64,000 bases of DNA from CBDBES01 sp965204465 (GTDB lineage: Bacteria > Spirochaetota > Leptospiria > Turneriellales > CBDBES01). The stretch is from the NCBI GenBank assembly GCA_965204465.1, contig CBDBES010000002.1:930001-994000 (forward strand), written 5' to 3'. A program made the position numbers and the translations under genes. Below, piece by piece: positions 56,462 through 64,000 of the stretch. Every line of letters begins with the position of its first letter. Positions within the stretch are counted from its first letter, which is position 1. The notes under the pieces are model-generated. The model was not told the DNA's origin and made no database searches. It saw only the letters and a program-made list of their open reading frames with translations.

Positions 56462-57375
56462 AAAGGTCTTTTACAATTGGGCTGGTAGTATTCATTTTTA
56501 TTACGACTCTAGCAACCTTCATTTATATATTGGATAATTTATTTTTGATCCTGGAGAAGGCATCTGTGATGACACTAAAACCCATCAAAACGGGAGTTCC
56601 CAAAGAATTGATTTTAAGGCAAGTCCCTTATGCAGAAAAAGAATACCATAAATTAGACATATATACTATTCCCGCAGATAGTCGTCCAAGGCCTGTTTTG
56701 ATTTTCATACCAGGTGGCCTATGGTCGGGGTCGAATAAGAAAAATTATGCTCATATTGGAGGCATGGGCCAAAGAAATGGATTCGTCTCAGTGATATTGC
56801 AATTACCTGGTTATTATGGATTTTTAAGCCGTCAGATATTGGATGAAGAAAAACTTGAAGAAAGACGCTTTTTGGCACAAAAAAGAAGCCTTGAGAAGGC
56901 CATTTTTTGGATACATAGACAAATTACCCATTATAGAGGGGATCCAAACAATATTTTGATCATTGCATACGGTTCAGGGGCGCATTTGATCGCGTTGTCT
57001 ATGATGCAGAAAGAGGCTTTAACAAGAACTATTAAAAAATCCATACGTAAAATGATTTTTTTATCTCCTTTTCTGGATATTTTAAATACTTCTAATGATT
57101 TTGAAGAAAGATACCTTAGGCCCATATTTGGAAAAGAATTCCACCAAAAAAACTCTCCCTTACAATTAGAAACTCCATTGAATATGCCTGTTTTAATATT
57201 AAGTCCCGAAACAGATTTCTCTTTTATGAAGAAACAAACATTAAATTTTGCTCAAAAACATAAAAATATTCAATACAAGGTCATTCCTAATAGCACTAGA
57301 AAATCCCTGGTCTTTAAATTAGGCCGAAGATACGACCAAACCACAAAAGAAATCAAATCATTTTGGAAAATATGA
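56458..57375 (+). CDS. Membrane-anchored alpha/beta-hydrolase-fold protein with degenerate active site
   Basis: A 305-aa protein with an N-terminal membrane helix (5-27), then a BD-FAE-like esterase fold: KLDIYTIPADSRPRPVLIFIPGG (oxyanion region) and ILIIAYGSGAHLIAL. Relatives have GHSAGAHL at the elbow. Here the nucleophile position is Gly and Ser is shifted by one. PETDFSF may supply the acid, but no matching C-terminal His is evident near NSTRKSLVF. It may be inactive or use another residue. It overlaps purQ by 4 bp, and the polA start (ATGA) overlaps its stop. Confidence 0.65.
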   Translation: MKRSFTIGLVVFIFITTLATFIYILDNLFLILEKASVMTLKPIKTGVPKELILRQVPYAEKEYHKLDIYTIPADSRPRPVLIFIPGGLWSGSNKKNYAHIGGMGQRNGFVSVILQLPGYYGFLSRQILDEEKLEERRFLAQKRSLEKAIFWIHRQITHYRGDPNNILIIAYGSGAHLIALSMMQKEALTRTIKKSIRKMIFLSPFLDILNTSNDFEERYLRPIFGKEFHQKNSPLQLETPLNMPVLILSPETDFSFMKKQTLNFAQKHKNIQYKVIPNSTRKSLVFKLGRRYDQTTKEIKSFWKI

Positions 57376-60209
57376 AAAATCTAAAAGAAAAACTCTTGAT
57401 CATAGACGGCCATGCAATGATTTTTAGAGCCTATCATGCCATGGTGAATCAAAATTTAACTAATTCAGATGGAATGCCTGTAGGGACTATTTTTTCTTTT
57501 TATAGGATGCTAGCAAAATTGCTGCAGGATCAAAAACCAAACTATTTTCTTCTAATATTTGACCCAAAAGGGGATACATTTAGAAATGAACTCTATCCTG
57601 AATATAAGATGAACAGAGGCAGTACTCCTGATGATTTAGTACCTCAATTAGAAGAGATACAAAAAATTGCATTGGATATTGGAATGCCTGTTTTTATACC
57701 TGAAAAAGCAGAAGCAGATGATGCAATTGCTTCTGTAGCTAAAAAATATAAAGATTCTGATATGGAGTTATTGATCGTAAGTGGAGATAAAGACCTGTAT
57801 AATATACTATATCCAAATGTAAGTCTATTGAGGCCTAAGAAAGGAGTAAGCGAATTTATACAAATTAAGGCAGACTATATTCATAAAGAAATAGGCATTC
57901 GACCCGAAGATATCCCTGAATATATGGCTATTACAGGAGATAGTTCAGATAATATACCTGGTGTCAAAGGAATCGGTCCAAAAGGCGCAGCCAAACTCAT
58001 CCAGGAATATAAAGATCTGGAATCCATATATCAAAATCTGGATAAGATCACACCACAAAGTATCAAGCAGAAACTCATAGATTCTAAAGAGATGGCCTTT
58101 TTATCCAGACAATTGGTTACATTAAAAAAAGATATTCTTATTCCATTTAAGATAGAAGATATCTCTTGGCAAAAGCTAATCGAAAAAGCCCACCTGTTTA
58201 AGATTTTCAGAGAGAAAGAGCTAAATACAGTCTATGAGGAATGGTCTAAACTATCAGGGGGGAAAAGTATAGTTAAAAATGCAAGTATAGGCCAATCCTA
58301 TTTTCTGATCAAAGAAAAATCTGACTGGAAGGAATTGGAGCAGAAATTAAAAGGCGTTATTGAAATAGCCATTGATACAGAAACAGATAATAAATTCCCT
58401 ACTCAGGCAGAATTGATAGGAATTTCCATTGCATGGAAAAAAAATGGTATTTACCAAAATGTCTATATACCATGCGTATTTACAGATAGAAGCCAGCAGA
58501 ACATAGAATATGAGAATATTCCTAATGGAAAAGAAGTTATTCCATGGGTACGTGGATTATTAGAAGATGAAAAAATAGAAAAAGTAGGGCAAAATATAAA
58601 ATATGACTGGATTGTTCTTAGAAAATATGGTATTGTCTTAAAAAATGTAACTCATGATACGATGTTGCTTTCTTATCTGATCAATCCAAGTCAAAGAAGA
58701 CATAATTTAGATGATCTTTCTCTGGATCATCTGGGACATACTACCATTAAATATAAAGACTTGGTTGGCTCTGGAAAGAAATTAGTACCATTAATTTCAG
58801 TAAGCATCCAAAAGTTGGCAGAATATGCATGTGAGGATGCTGAAATAACTCTTCGATTAAAAGAAATTCTTATGCCTAGGTTGCATGATCATAAAGTAGA
58901 AAATCTCTATCAAAAAATAGATAGGCCATTAATATATCCATTGATCAGAATGGAAGAAAATGGAATTCTGCTAGATCAAAAGGCATTAAAAAGAATACAG
59001 ACTAAATATGAAAAGAAATTGAAGCAGATAGAAGCCAATATTTATGAAATTGCGGGGGAAGAATTTAATATAAAAAGTACAAATGAATTAAGAAGAATTC
59101 TTTTTGATAAATTAGGTATTTCTTCTATTAAGAAAACAGAGAAAGGACATTTTTCCACAGAACATAAAATATTAGAAAAACTTAAACATGAGCATCCCAT
59201 TATCAATACTCTATTGGAATTCAGACTTATCTCTAAATTATTGAATACCTACATTATTCCCTTGCCAAAATATATTCATCCAAATACAAATAGAATTCAT
59301 ACTTCCTTTTCTCAGGTGACTGCCGCAACGGGTAGGCTGGCATCTGTAGACCCGAATCTGCAAAATATACCCATTAAAGGAAAAGAAGGAAGAGAGATCC
59401 GCAGTACATTTACGGCAGAAAAAGGAAATCAATTATTATCTTTAGACTATAACCAAATTGAACTAAGAATTCTAGCCCATTATAGTAAGGATGAAAAATT
59501 AATGCTTGCCTATCAAAAAGATCATGACATCCACGATCAGGCAGCCTATTTGTTATTCCATCATAAATTTGATATGCAAAAGAAAAATTGGAATGATAAT
59601 ATAAATGAGATGGATGTGACATCGGAAATTGATGCAAAAAAATTAACCTTAATGAAGGCAACCAATGAATTTAAAGACATGAGGTCTAAGGCAAAGGTGC
59701 TCAATTTTTCTATCATGTATGGAGTAACTAGTTGGGGATTGGGGTATAATCTGGGGATATCTAAGTCAGAAGCGGCATTAATGATAGAAGCCTATTTTAA
59801 GACTTATCCCAAGATAAAGTTATATATGAATGAGATCATCTCCACTACCAGAATCAATGGATATTGCAAAAACTTCTTTGGCCGCCATAGAAAAATCGAA
59901 GGCCTAAGCAGTAGCAATCGTTTTACCAGAGAAGCGGCAGAAAGGCTGGCCATGAACACACCTATCCAATCCACTGCTGCGGATATTATTAAATTGGCGA
60001 TGATCCAAATTCAGCAGGAAATAGATGCAAGATCATATAAGAGTAAAATGCTATTGCAAATACATGATGAGCTTCTATTTGAAGTCGTACCCCAAGAAAA
60101 AGATGAATTCTATGAGATGGCTAAAAAAATAATGGAAAATATAGTAGAATTAGATGTCCCTTTAAAAGTGAATGGCGGATTAGGAGATAACTGGGATGCA
60201 GCAAAGTAA
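57363..60209 (+). CDS. polA: DNA polymerase I
   Basis: About 945 aa, with all three domains: 5'-3' exonuclease (LLIIDGHAMIFRAYHAM, VSGDKDLYN, GDSSDNIPGVKGIGPKGA), 3'-5' exonuclease with intact-looking acidic residues (IAIDTETDN, NIKYDWIVL, CEDAEITLRL) and polymerase (TGRLASVDPNLQNIP, LSLDYNQIELRIL, VLNFSIMYGVTSWGL, LQIHDELLFEV). About 35 extra residues sit between the IHDQAAYLLF helix and the O-helix (59550-59690). The frame opens at TTG 57363, but ATG 57372, overlapping the previous stop, is the likelier start. Confidence 0.95.
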   Translation: MENMKNLKEKLLIIDGHAMIFRAYHAMVNQNLTNSDGMPVGTIFSFYRMLAKLLQDQKPNYFLLIFDPKGDTFRNELYPEYKMNRGSTPDDLVPQLEEIQKIALDIGMPVFIPEKAEADDAIASVAKKYKDSDMELLIVSGDKDLYNILYPNVSLLRPKKGVSEFIQIKADYIHKEIGIRPEDIPEYMAITGDSSDNIPGVKGIGPKGAAKLIQEYKDLESIYQNLDKITPQSIKQKLIDSKEMAFLSRQLVTLKKDILIPFKIEDISWQKLIEKAHLFKIFREKELNTVYEEWSKLSGGKSIVKNASIGQSYFLIKEKSDWKELEQKLKGVIEIAIDTETDNKFPTQAELIGISIAWKKNGIYQNVYIPCVFTDRSQQNIEYENIPNGKEVIPWVRGLLEDEKIEKVGQNIKYDWIVLRKYGIVLKNVTHDTMLLSYLINPSQRRHNLDDLSLDHLGHTTIKYKDLVGSGKKLVPLISVSIQKLAEYACEDAEITLRLKEILMPRLHDHKVENLYQKIDRPLIYPLIRMEENGILLDQKALKRIQTKYEKKLKQIEANIYEIAGEEFNIKSTNELRRILFDKLGISSIKKTEKGHFSTEHKILEKLKHEHPIINTLLEFRLISKLLNTYIIPLPKYIHPNTNRIHTSFSQVTAATGRLASVDPNLQNIPIKGKEGREIRSTFTAEKGNQLLSLDYNQIELRILAHYSKDEKLMLAYQKDHDIHDQAAYLLFHHKFDMQKKNWNDNINEMDVTSEIDAKKLTLMKATNEFKDMRSKAKVLNFSIMYGVTSWGLGYNLGISKSEAALMIEAYFKTYPKIKLYMNEIISTTRINGYCKNFFGRHRKIEGLSSSNRFTREAAERLAMNTPIQSTAADIIKLAMIQIQQEIDARSYKSKMLLQIHDELLFEVVPQEKDEFYEMAKKIMENIVELDVPLKVNGGLGDNWDAAK

Positions 60210-60217
60210 ATTTCAAA

Positions 60218-60706
60218 ATGAAAACGATTGGATCTATAGAAGAAATGAGTCTTTGGTCTCAAAGGCTACATGCGGAAATTCCCTATTCTAAAATTGCATT
60301 TGTACCTACTATGGGTTCTCTGCATGAGGGTCATCTTTCTTTGATACGTTTGGCACTGAAATACACAAAGTATGTAGTGGTATCTATTTTTGTAAATCCA
60401 ATTCAATTTAACCAAAAAGAAGACTTCCATAAATATCCCAGGAATATTCAAAAAGATAAAAAACTTCTGGAAAATGAAAAGATTACTGTATTATTCTTAC
60501 CCCAAGAAAAAGAAATTTTTCCTTATTCAAAACCAAATACACAGATATCCATCCCTTCTCTTTCTAAATATCTTTGTGCCGCGTACAGGCCTGGTCATTT
60601 TGAAGGTGTTCTCTATATTGTTCATAATTTATTCTCATGGGTTAGGCCTCAATTGGCTTTTTTTGGACTTAAAGATTATCAACAATATCTTATGGTAAAA
60701 AGATGA
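60218..60706 (+). CDS. panC: Pantothenate synthetase, N-terminal part (frameshifted)
   Basis: 162 codons hold the nucleotidyltransferase half of PanC: FVPTMGSLHEGHLSLI (HIGH-type), VVSIFVNPIQFNQKEDF, YRPGHFEGV and LAFFGLKDYQQ, ending YLMVKR and TGA. Relatives continue with an RRM-type sequence, which is exactly what the next overlapping ORF supplies. A single missing base near the A5 run at 60698-60702 would explain the break. PanC condenses pantoate and beta-alanine. Confidence 0.85.
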   Translation: MKTIGSIEEMSLWSQRLHAEIPYSKIAFVPTMGSLHEGHLSLIRLALKYTKYVVVSIFVNPIQFNQKEDFHKYPRNIQKDKKLLENEKITVLFLPQEKEIFPYSKPNTQISIPSLSKYLCAAYRPGHFEGVLYIVHNLFSWVRPQLAFFGLKDYQQYLMVKR

Positions 60707-61083
60707 GCCAGGAGCTTCATTTAGAAGTGGATATAATTCCAGGAAAGATCATCCGTGAGAAAAATGGGATGGCAATGAGTAGCCGAAACATCAGATTAAG
60801 TAAAACGGCAAAAAAAGAAGCATTGATATTATCTAAGACTCTTTTTAAGGTTAAAGAGAAGTGGGAGCAGGGATATTCTATTCCGGATATAACCATTTTC
60901 CTTAAAGAGTCACTTAAACACCAGAATATAGAATATGCGGGTCTATATGATCCAGAAACTTTAAGATCACTTCATAATAGAAAAAGAGCACAAAATGCAT
61001 TGGTTGCAATTGCAGGATGGTTTGATGGTATAAGACTCATTGATAATATTCTACTGGAGAAGGATCATTTGACCGCAGTATAA
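60703..61083 (+). CDS. panC: Pantothenate synthetase, C-terminal part (frameshifted)
   Basis: 126 codons in the next frame, starting at ATG 60703 that overlaps the upstream stop (ATGA). MSQELHLEVDIIPG, REKNGMAMSSRNIRLS (KMSKS-like loop) and the C-terminal domain AQNALVAIAGWFDGIRLIDN are standard PanC. Joined with the preceding ORF the length is about 288 aa, normal for PanC. Either this is a pseudogene or sequencing error, or two chains are made by coupled translation or slippage. Confidence 0.8.
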   Translation: MSQELHLEVDIIPGKIIREKNGMAMSSRNIRLSKTAKKEALILSKTLFKVKEKWEQGYSIPDITIFLKESLKHQNIEYAGLYDPETLRSLHNRKRAQNALVAIAGWFDGIRLIDNILLEKDHLTAV

Positions 61084-61109
61084 TGAATATGGCCACCGAT
61101 CACCAGAAG

Positions 61110-63467
61110 TTATCGGCCAACTACTCTTAAAGTAAATTTTATTCCCTCACCACCAGCGGTAGGCCTCATCCGCAAATAGAGAGCGGAACCTGTTGACATG
61201 CGTGCAGATTGAAGCCATCCATGATTTGTCCAATAAATATTTTCCAGTGCAAATTCATATGTAGGGGCACCCGTAATTCTTGGAAGCAATCTATCATCCC
61301 AAAAATCTGACGTTGCAAAAGTCCTAAATTCTGGATCAGTATGAAGAACTGCATTAAATCTTGTTGCACTTCCTCCTCCGTCTAGGAGATTTGTATTTAG
61401 AGTATAATTTCGATTAGGAAGATTTATCAATTTGTAGTAACTTCTTGAATTGTGTACTGCCTTTAAATTTGATATAGTATGGTTTACCCTACCCTCAAGA
61501 TCGACTATAAATGGATTATCGGGAGTTCCTTGTGGAAGAATTGTATCTTCAACTACCTCGAATTCTTCTATTTTGATAGAAGATTGAAAACTTTCCCAAT
61601 AAAACTTATTGGTTACTAGTTTCAAGAAAAGCTTAGAAATACCCGTTAGTTTACAAGAAGCCTCTTTATGAGCAAGGTTTGTTTTACATGCTAGCAGGCG
61701 ATATTCGTTTCCATCTCTTTGGTGGAAAGCTTCTAAGCTTGTAGATGCTCTTCCAACACGAGTGTTTTTAATTTTATAACCCTTCGTAGAGTCCAGACCA
61801 TTTATGTGAAAGTATAAATTTGCTTTCAGAGGTAATCGCTGGTTATTTAAGTCATGATTCAAAGGTAAGATATAGGGAGAATTTACTTCCCCTTTCCCAT
61901 AATTCAGAGTAAAATGTTCTGATTCTGGAGTCATGGACTTTGTAACATGTATGTATATCTTCATATTTGCACTAAGAGATGCCGAAGCTATTGTACAGGA
62001 AGCCTGAAAATTTTGTTGAACCTCTGATTCACATAATCTATCTATTGCTGAGCCAGAAGGGTCGGAGAAAACCTTTAGGCTGCCTCCAGAATCAAGGCCA
62101 TTAAGACCGAACACAAAATTGCCTCCAGTTAAGTCGTCTGAGAGCAGAGTATAATCATACTGTTTTTTACCACTTTCTATACTTGCTGAGTATGGTAATG
62201 TGATAGTGGTGTATGCGGGTGAGAGTGTTGTTTTACTCATAACTTCAGACCATCCGCTTGTCCCTGCGGTGTTTGCCGACCTGACCTGAACATCGTAACT
62301 AGTATCATTCATAAGACTAGTGATTTCATAAGGACTTATTACATTACTTTGTTCTATAAAGCTACCAGAACCAGCGGTTTCTTTATAGCGAATGTCGTAA
62401 CTATCGGCTCCGTTTACCGCAGTCCATGTGACGGTAAGAGACATATCACCACTGGTAACGGAAACCATTGTTGGCGTATCCGGAGTGGTTCCTAGCGGCG
62501 TTCCGCTCATAACTTCAGACCATCCGCTTACCCCTGAGGTATTTACTACCCTCACTTGAACATCGTATTCTGTGCCATTCACGAGACCAGTAATGATAGC
62601 AGATAGGACTGTTATATTGCTTTGTTCCATAAAACTACCTGAACTACCGGTTTCTCTATAACGAACGTCGTAGCTATTGGCTCCGTCTACCGCAGCCCAT
62701 GTGGCTGTAAGAGACATATCACCTCTGGTAACGGAAATTACTGTTGGCGTATCCGGAGGGGCTTCTAGTGGGGTTCCGCTCATAATTTCAGACCATTCAC
62801 CTGTACCTGCGGTATTTACTGCCCTGATCTGAACATCGTATTCTACACCATTCACGAGATCAATAATGGTAGCAGATAGGCCTGTTATATTATTCTGTTC
62901 CATAAAACTACCAGAACTACCGGTTTCTCTATAACGAACGTCGTAGCTATTGGCTTCGTCTACAGCAGTCCATGTGACGGTAAGAGACATATCACCTCTG
63001 GTAACGGAAATTACTGTCAGTGTACCAAGAAGGGCTTCTAGTGGGGTTCCGCTTATAATTTCAGACCATTCACCTGTACCTGCGGTATTTACTGCCCTGA
63101 TCTGAACATCGTATTCTACACCATTCACGAGATCAATAATGGTAGCAGATAGGCCTGTTATATTATTCTGTTCCATAAAACTACCAGAACTACCGGTTTC
63201 TCTATAACGAACGTCGTAGCTATTGGCTTCGTCTACAGCAGTCCATGTGACGGTAAGAGACATATCGCCTCTGGTAATGGAAGTTACTGTCAGTGTACCT
63301 GAGGGAGCTGTCTGAGTATCTGGGCCTTCTATTAAGTTTCTTATTGCTCCCTCTATTGATTCCTCTGATTTACAAGAACTATGCAAAAAGATCATAATAA
63401 ATATAAATAAAAAAGCAATTGATCTTTTTATTCCTGATTTTAACTGAATATGAGTTTTTTTTACCAT
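61110..63467 (-). CDS. Fibronectin type III lipoprotein
   Basis: A 785-aa protein with signal and lipobox FLHSSC (Cys about 32). Four FN3 domains of about 91 residues follow (TVTSITRGDMSLTVTWTAVDEANSYDVRYRE-type starts, NGVEYDVQIRAVNTAGTGEWSE-type ends) at about 55-420. A C-terminal half of pre-peptidase-C-like character (LPYSASIESGKKQYDYTLL, LSANMKIYIHVTKS) ends ITGAPTYEFALENIYW ... TLRVVGR. It is probably a surface protein binding carbohydrate or host/matrix ligands; this is inference. FN3 domains 1 and 2 are almost identical. Confidence 0.8.
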   Translation of the reverse strand: MVKKTHIQLKSGIKRSIAFLFIFIMIFLHSSCKSEESIEGAIRNLIEGPDTQTAPSGTLTVTSITRGDMSLTVTWTAVDEANSYDVRYRETGSSGSFMEQNNITGLSATIIDLVNGVEYDVQIRAVNTAGTGEWSEIISGTPLEALLGTLTVISVTRGDMSLTVTWTAVDEANSYDVRYRETGSSGSFMEQNNITGLSATIIDLVNGVEYDVQIRAVNTAGTGEWSEIMSGTPLEAPPDTPTVISVTRGDMSLTATWAAVDGANSYDVRYRETGSSGSFMEQSNITVLSAIITGLVNGTEYDVQVRVVNTSGVSGWSEVMSGTPLGTTPDTPTMVSVTSGDMSLTVTWTAVNGADSYDIRYKETAGSGSFIEQSNVISPYEITSLMNDTSYDVQVRSANTAGTSGWSEVMSKTTLSPAYTTITLPYSASIESGKKQYDYTLLSDDLTGGNFVFGLNGLDSGGSLKVFSDPSGSAIDRLCESEVQQNFQASCTIASASLSANMKIYIHVTKSMTPESEHFTLNYGKGEVNSPYILPLNHDLNNQRLPLKANLYFHINGLDSTKGYKIKNTRVGRASTSLEAFHQRDGNEYRLLACKTNLAHKEASCKLTGISKLFLKLVTNKFYWESFQSSIKIEEFEVVEDTILPQGTPDNPFIVDLEGRVNHTISNLKAVHNSRSYYKLINLPNRNYTLNTNLLDGGGSATRFNAVLHTDPEFRTFATSDFWDDRLLPRITGAPTYEFALENIYWTNHGWLQSARMSTGSALYLRMRPTAGGEGIKFTLRVVGR

Positions 63468-63488
63468 TTTATTTAAACCTCCGATCTT

Positions 63489-64000
63489 CTAGCGTTCATC
63501 ATAAGCTACAGCATCCGTGTCTCTTTCTTGTGTTATAGACCAAACATGCTGCTGTCTAGTCCAACCTAGACTAAATAGCTCAGAAGGAACAGAATAAAAC
63601 GCACGCAACTCTTGTAGTTTAGCTTTTAATTCTGCTATTTTATTTTCATTTCCTGTTTGACCATAAAGATCATTTAATTCGTTGGGATCATTAACCAGGT
63701 CAAACAATTCCCAATCAGAGATTCTTCCTCTTAATGTTTCTCCTCCTGCTGTCACAGTGTCTTCTGCGAACCCTTTAATAGTAAAAAAGTGTATCAGTTT
63801 ATGCGTTTTTGTACGAATACCATAATGTCCTTCAATACGATGTATTTGAGGGAATTCAAAATATTGGTAATAAATGGCTTCTCTCCAATCAGCGGGCGTA
63901 TTCCCCTTTAAGAGAGGAACAAGACTTGCACCTTGCATACTAGCTGGGACAGATATGCCTGCCATGTCTATAAGAGTTGGTGCAATATCAAGATTCATAA
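63489..64000 (-). CDS. Sulfatase, C-terminal fragment (5' end beyond the window)
   Basis: The last about 170 residues of a sulfatase-family enzyme: NLDIAPTLIDMAGISVPASMQGASLVPLLKG, YGIRTKTHKLIHFF and ELFDLVNDPNELNDLYG are the usual C-terminal signatures (sulfatase plus DUF4976-type tail). The catalytic Cys/Ser-x-Pro-x-Arg motif would lie outside the window. It is followed 21 bp later by the FN3 lipoprotein on the same strand, so the two may be coexpressed. Confidence 0.85.
   Translation of the reverse strand, partial: MNLDIAPTLIDMAGISVPASMQGASLVPLLKGNTPADWREAIYYQYFEFPQIHRIEGHYGIRTKTHKLIHFFTIKGFAEDTVTAGGETLRGRISDWELFDLVNDPNELNDLYGQTGNENKIAELKAKLQELRAFYSVPSELFSLGWTRQQHVWSITQERDTDAVAYDER

Noticed and set aside
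61092..61121. Bidirectional rho-independent terminator between panC and the FN3 gene
   Set aside because: A TGGCC..CGAT/ATCGGCCA stem exists, but it has a bulge, lacks a T run and overlaps the FN3 gene's last codons.

Overview
The window is AT-rich DNA from a diderm (Gram-negative type) bacterium. It carries lipid A synthesis (lpxB), many secreted lipoproteins with lipoboxes, outer-membrane-barrel candidates, and a FliG/MotA/MotB-type motor operon. The mix of an oxoglutarate-dehydrogenase TCA cycle, a purS-type purine pathway, RCC1, FN3, GLUG and Calx-beta-like lipoproteins and a PilZ-like protein looks most like a spirochaete of the Leptospira side. That placement is inference: there is no rRNA or tRNA in the window to test it.

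Layout. 1-2632 (minus): sucA (3' end off the window), a pgeF-type protein and a tandem CDGSH Fe-S protein. 2693-3140: a gutted transposon. 3201-8289 (plus): a secreted lipase-like lipoprotein, guaB, and a beta-propeller/DUF4015 glycosidase-like protein. 8264-9713 (minus): a TPR protein and a small membrane protein. 9917-19337: an island bounded by a 70-bp inverted repeat. It holds two near-identical GLUG-repeat lipoprotein genes, two internally deleted IS1182-like elements and many small GC-rich hairpins.

19463-30566: glnA, a cold-shock-domain protein, tadA, argB, a VWA-FHA membrane protein, a GMC oxidoreductase with two export-signal partners, hemD and purF. 30538-38551: lpxB, IS110 debris, an AAA+ ATPase, then a five-gene operon (barrel, TPR, membrane-anchored FliG, MotA-like, MotB-like). 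38660-42650: a second gutted transposon, sppA and a beheaded third GLUG-family gene. 42708-49073: a receiver protein with Glu at the phospho-site, a PilZ-like protein, a thioredoxin-like protein, a barrel and an RCC1 lipoprotein. 49193-50388: an apparently intact IS481-type element.

50467-61083: a long plus-strand run with almost no spacing, made of an exported protein, a discoidin/tail-fibre-repeat protein, purC-purS-purQ, a degenerate alpha/beta hydrolase, polA and a frameshifted panC. 61110-64000 (minus): an FN3 lipoprotein and the C-terminal end of a sulfatase.

The most interesting features are three. First, a family of short hairpins whose stems covary while the loop is conserved, clustered in the lipoprotein island. 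Second, a motor operon in which a FliG-like protein carries its own membrane anchor and periplasmic domain. Third, a pattern in which most insertion sequences are internal-deletion derivatives, including two copies with complementary deletions.
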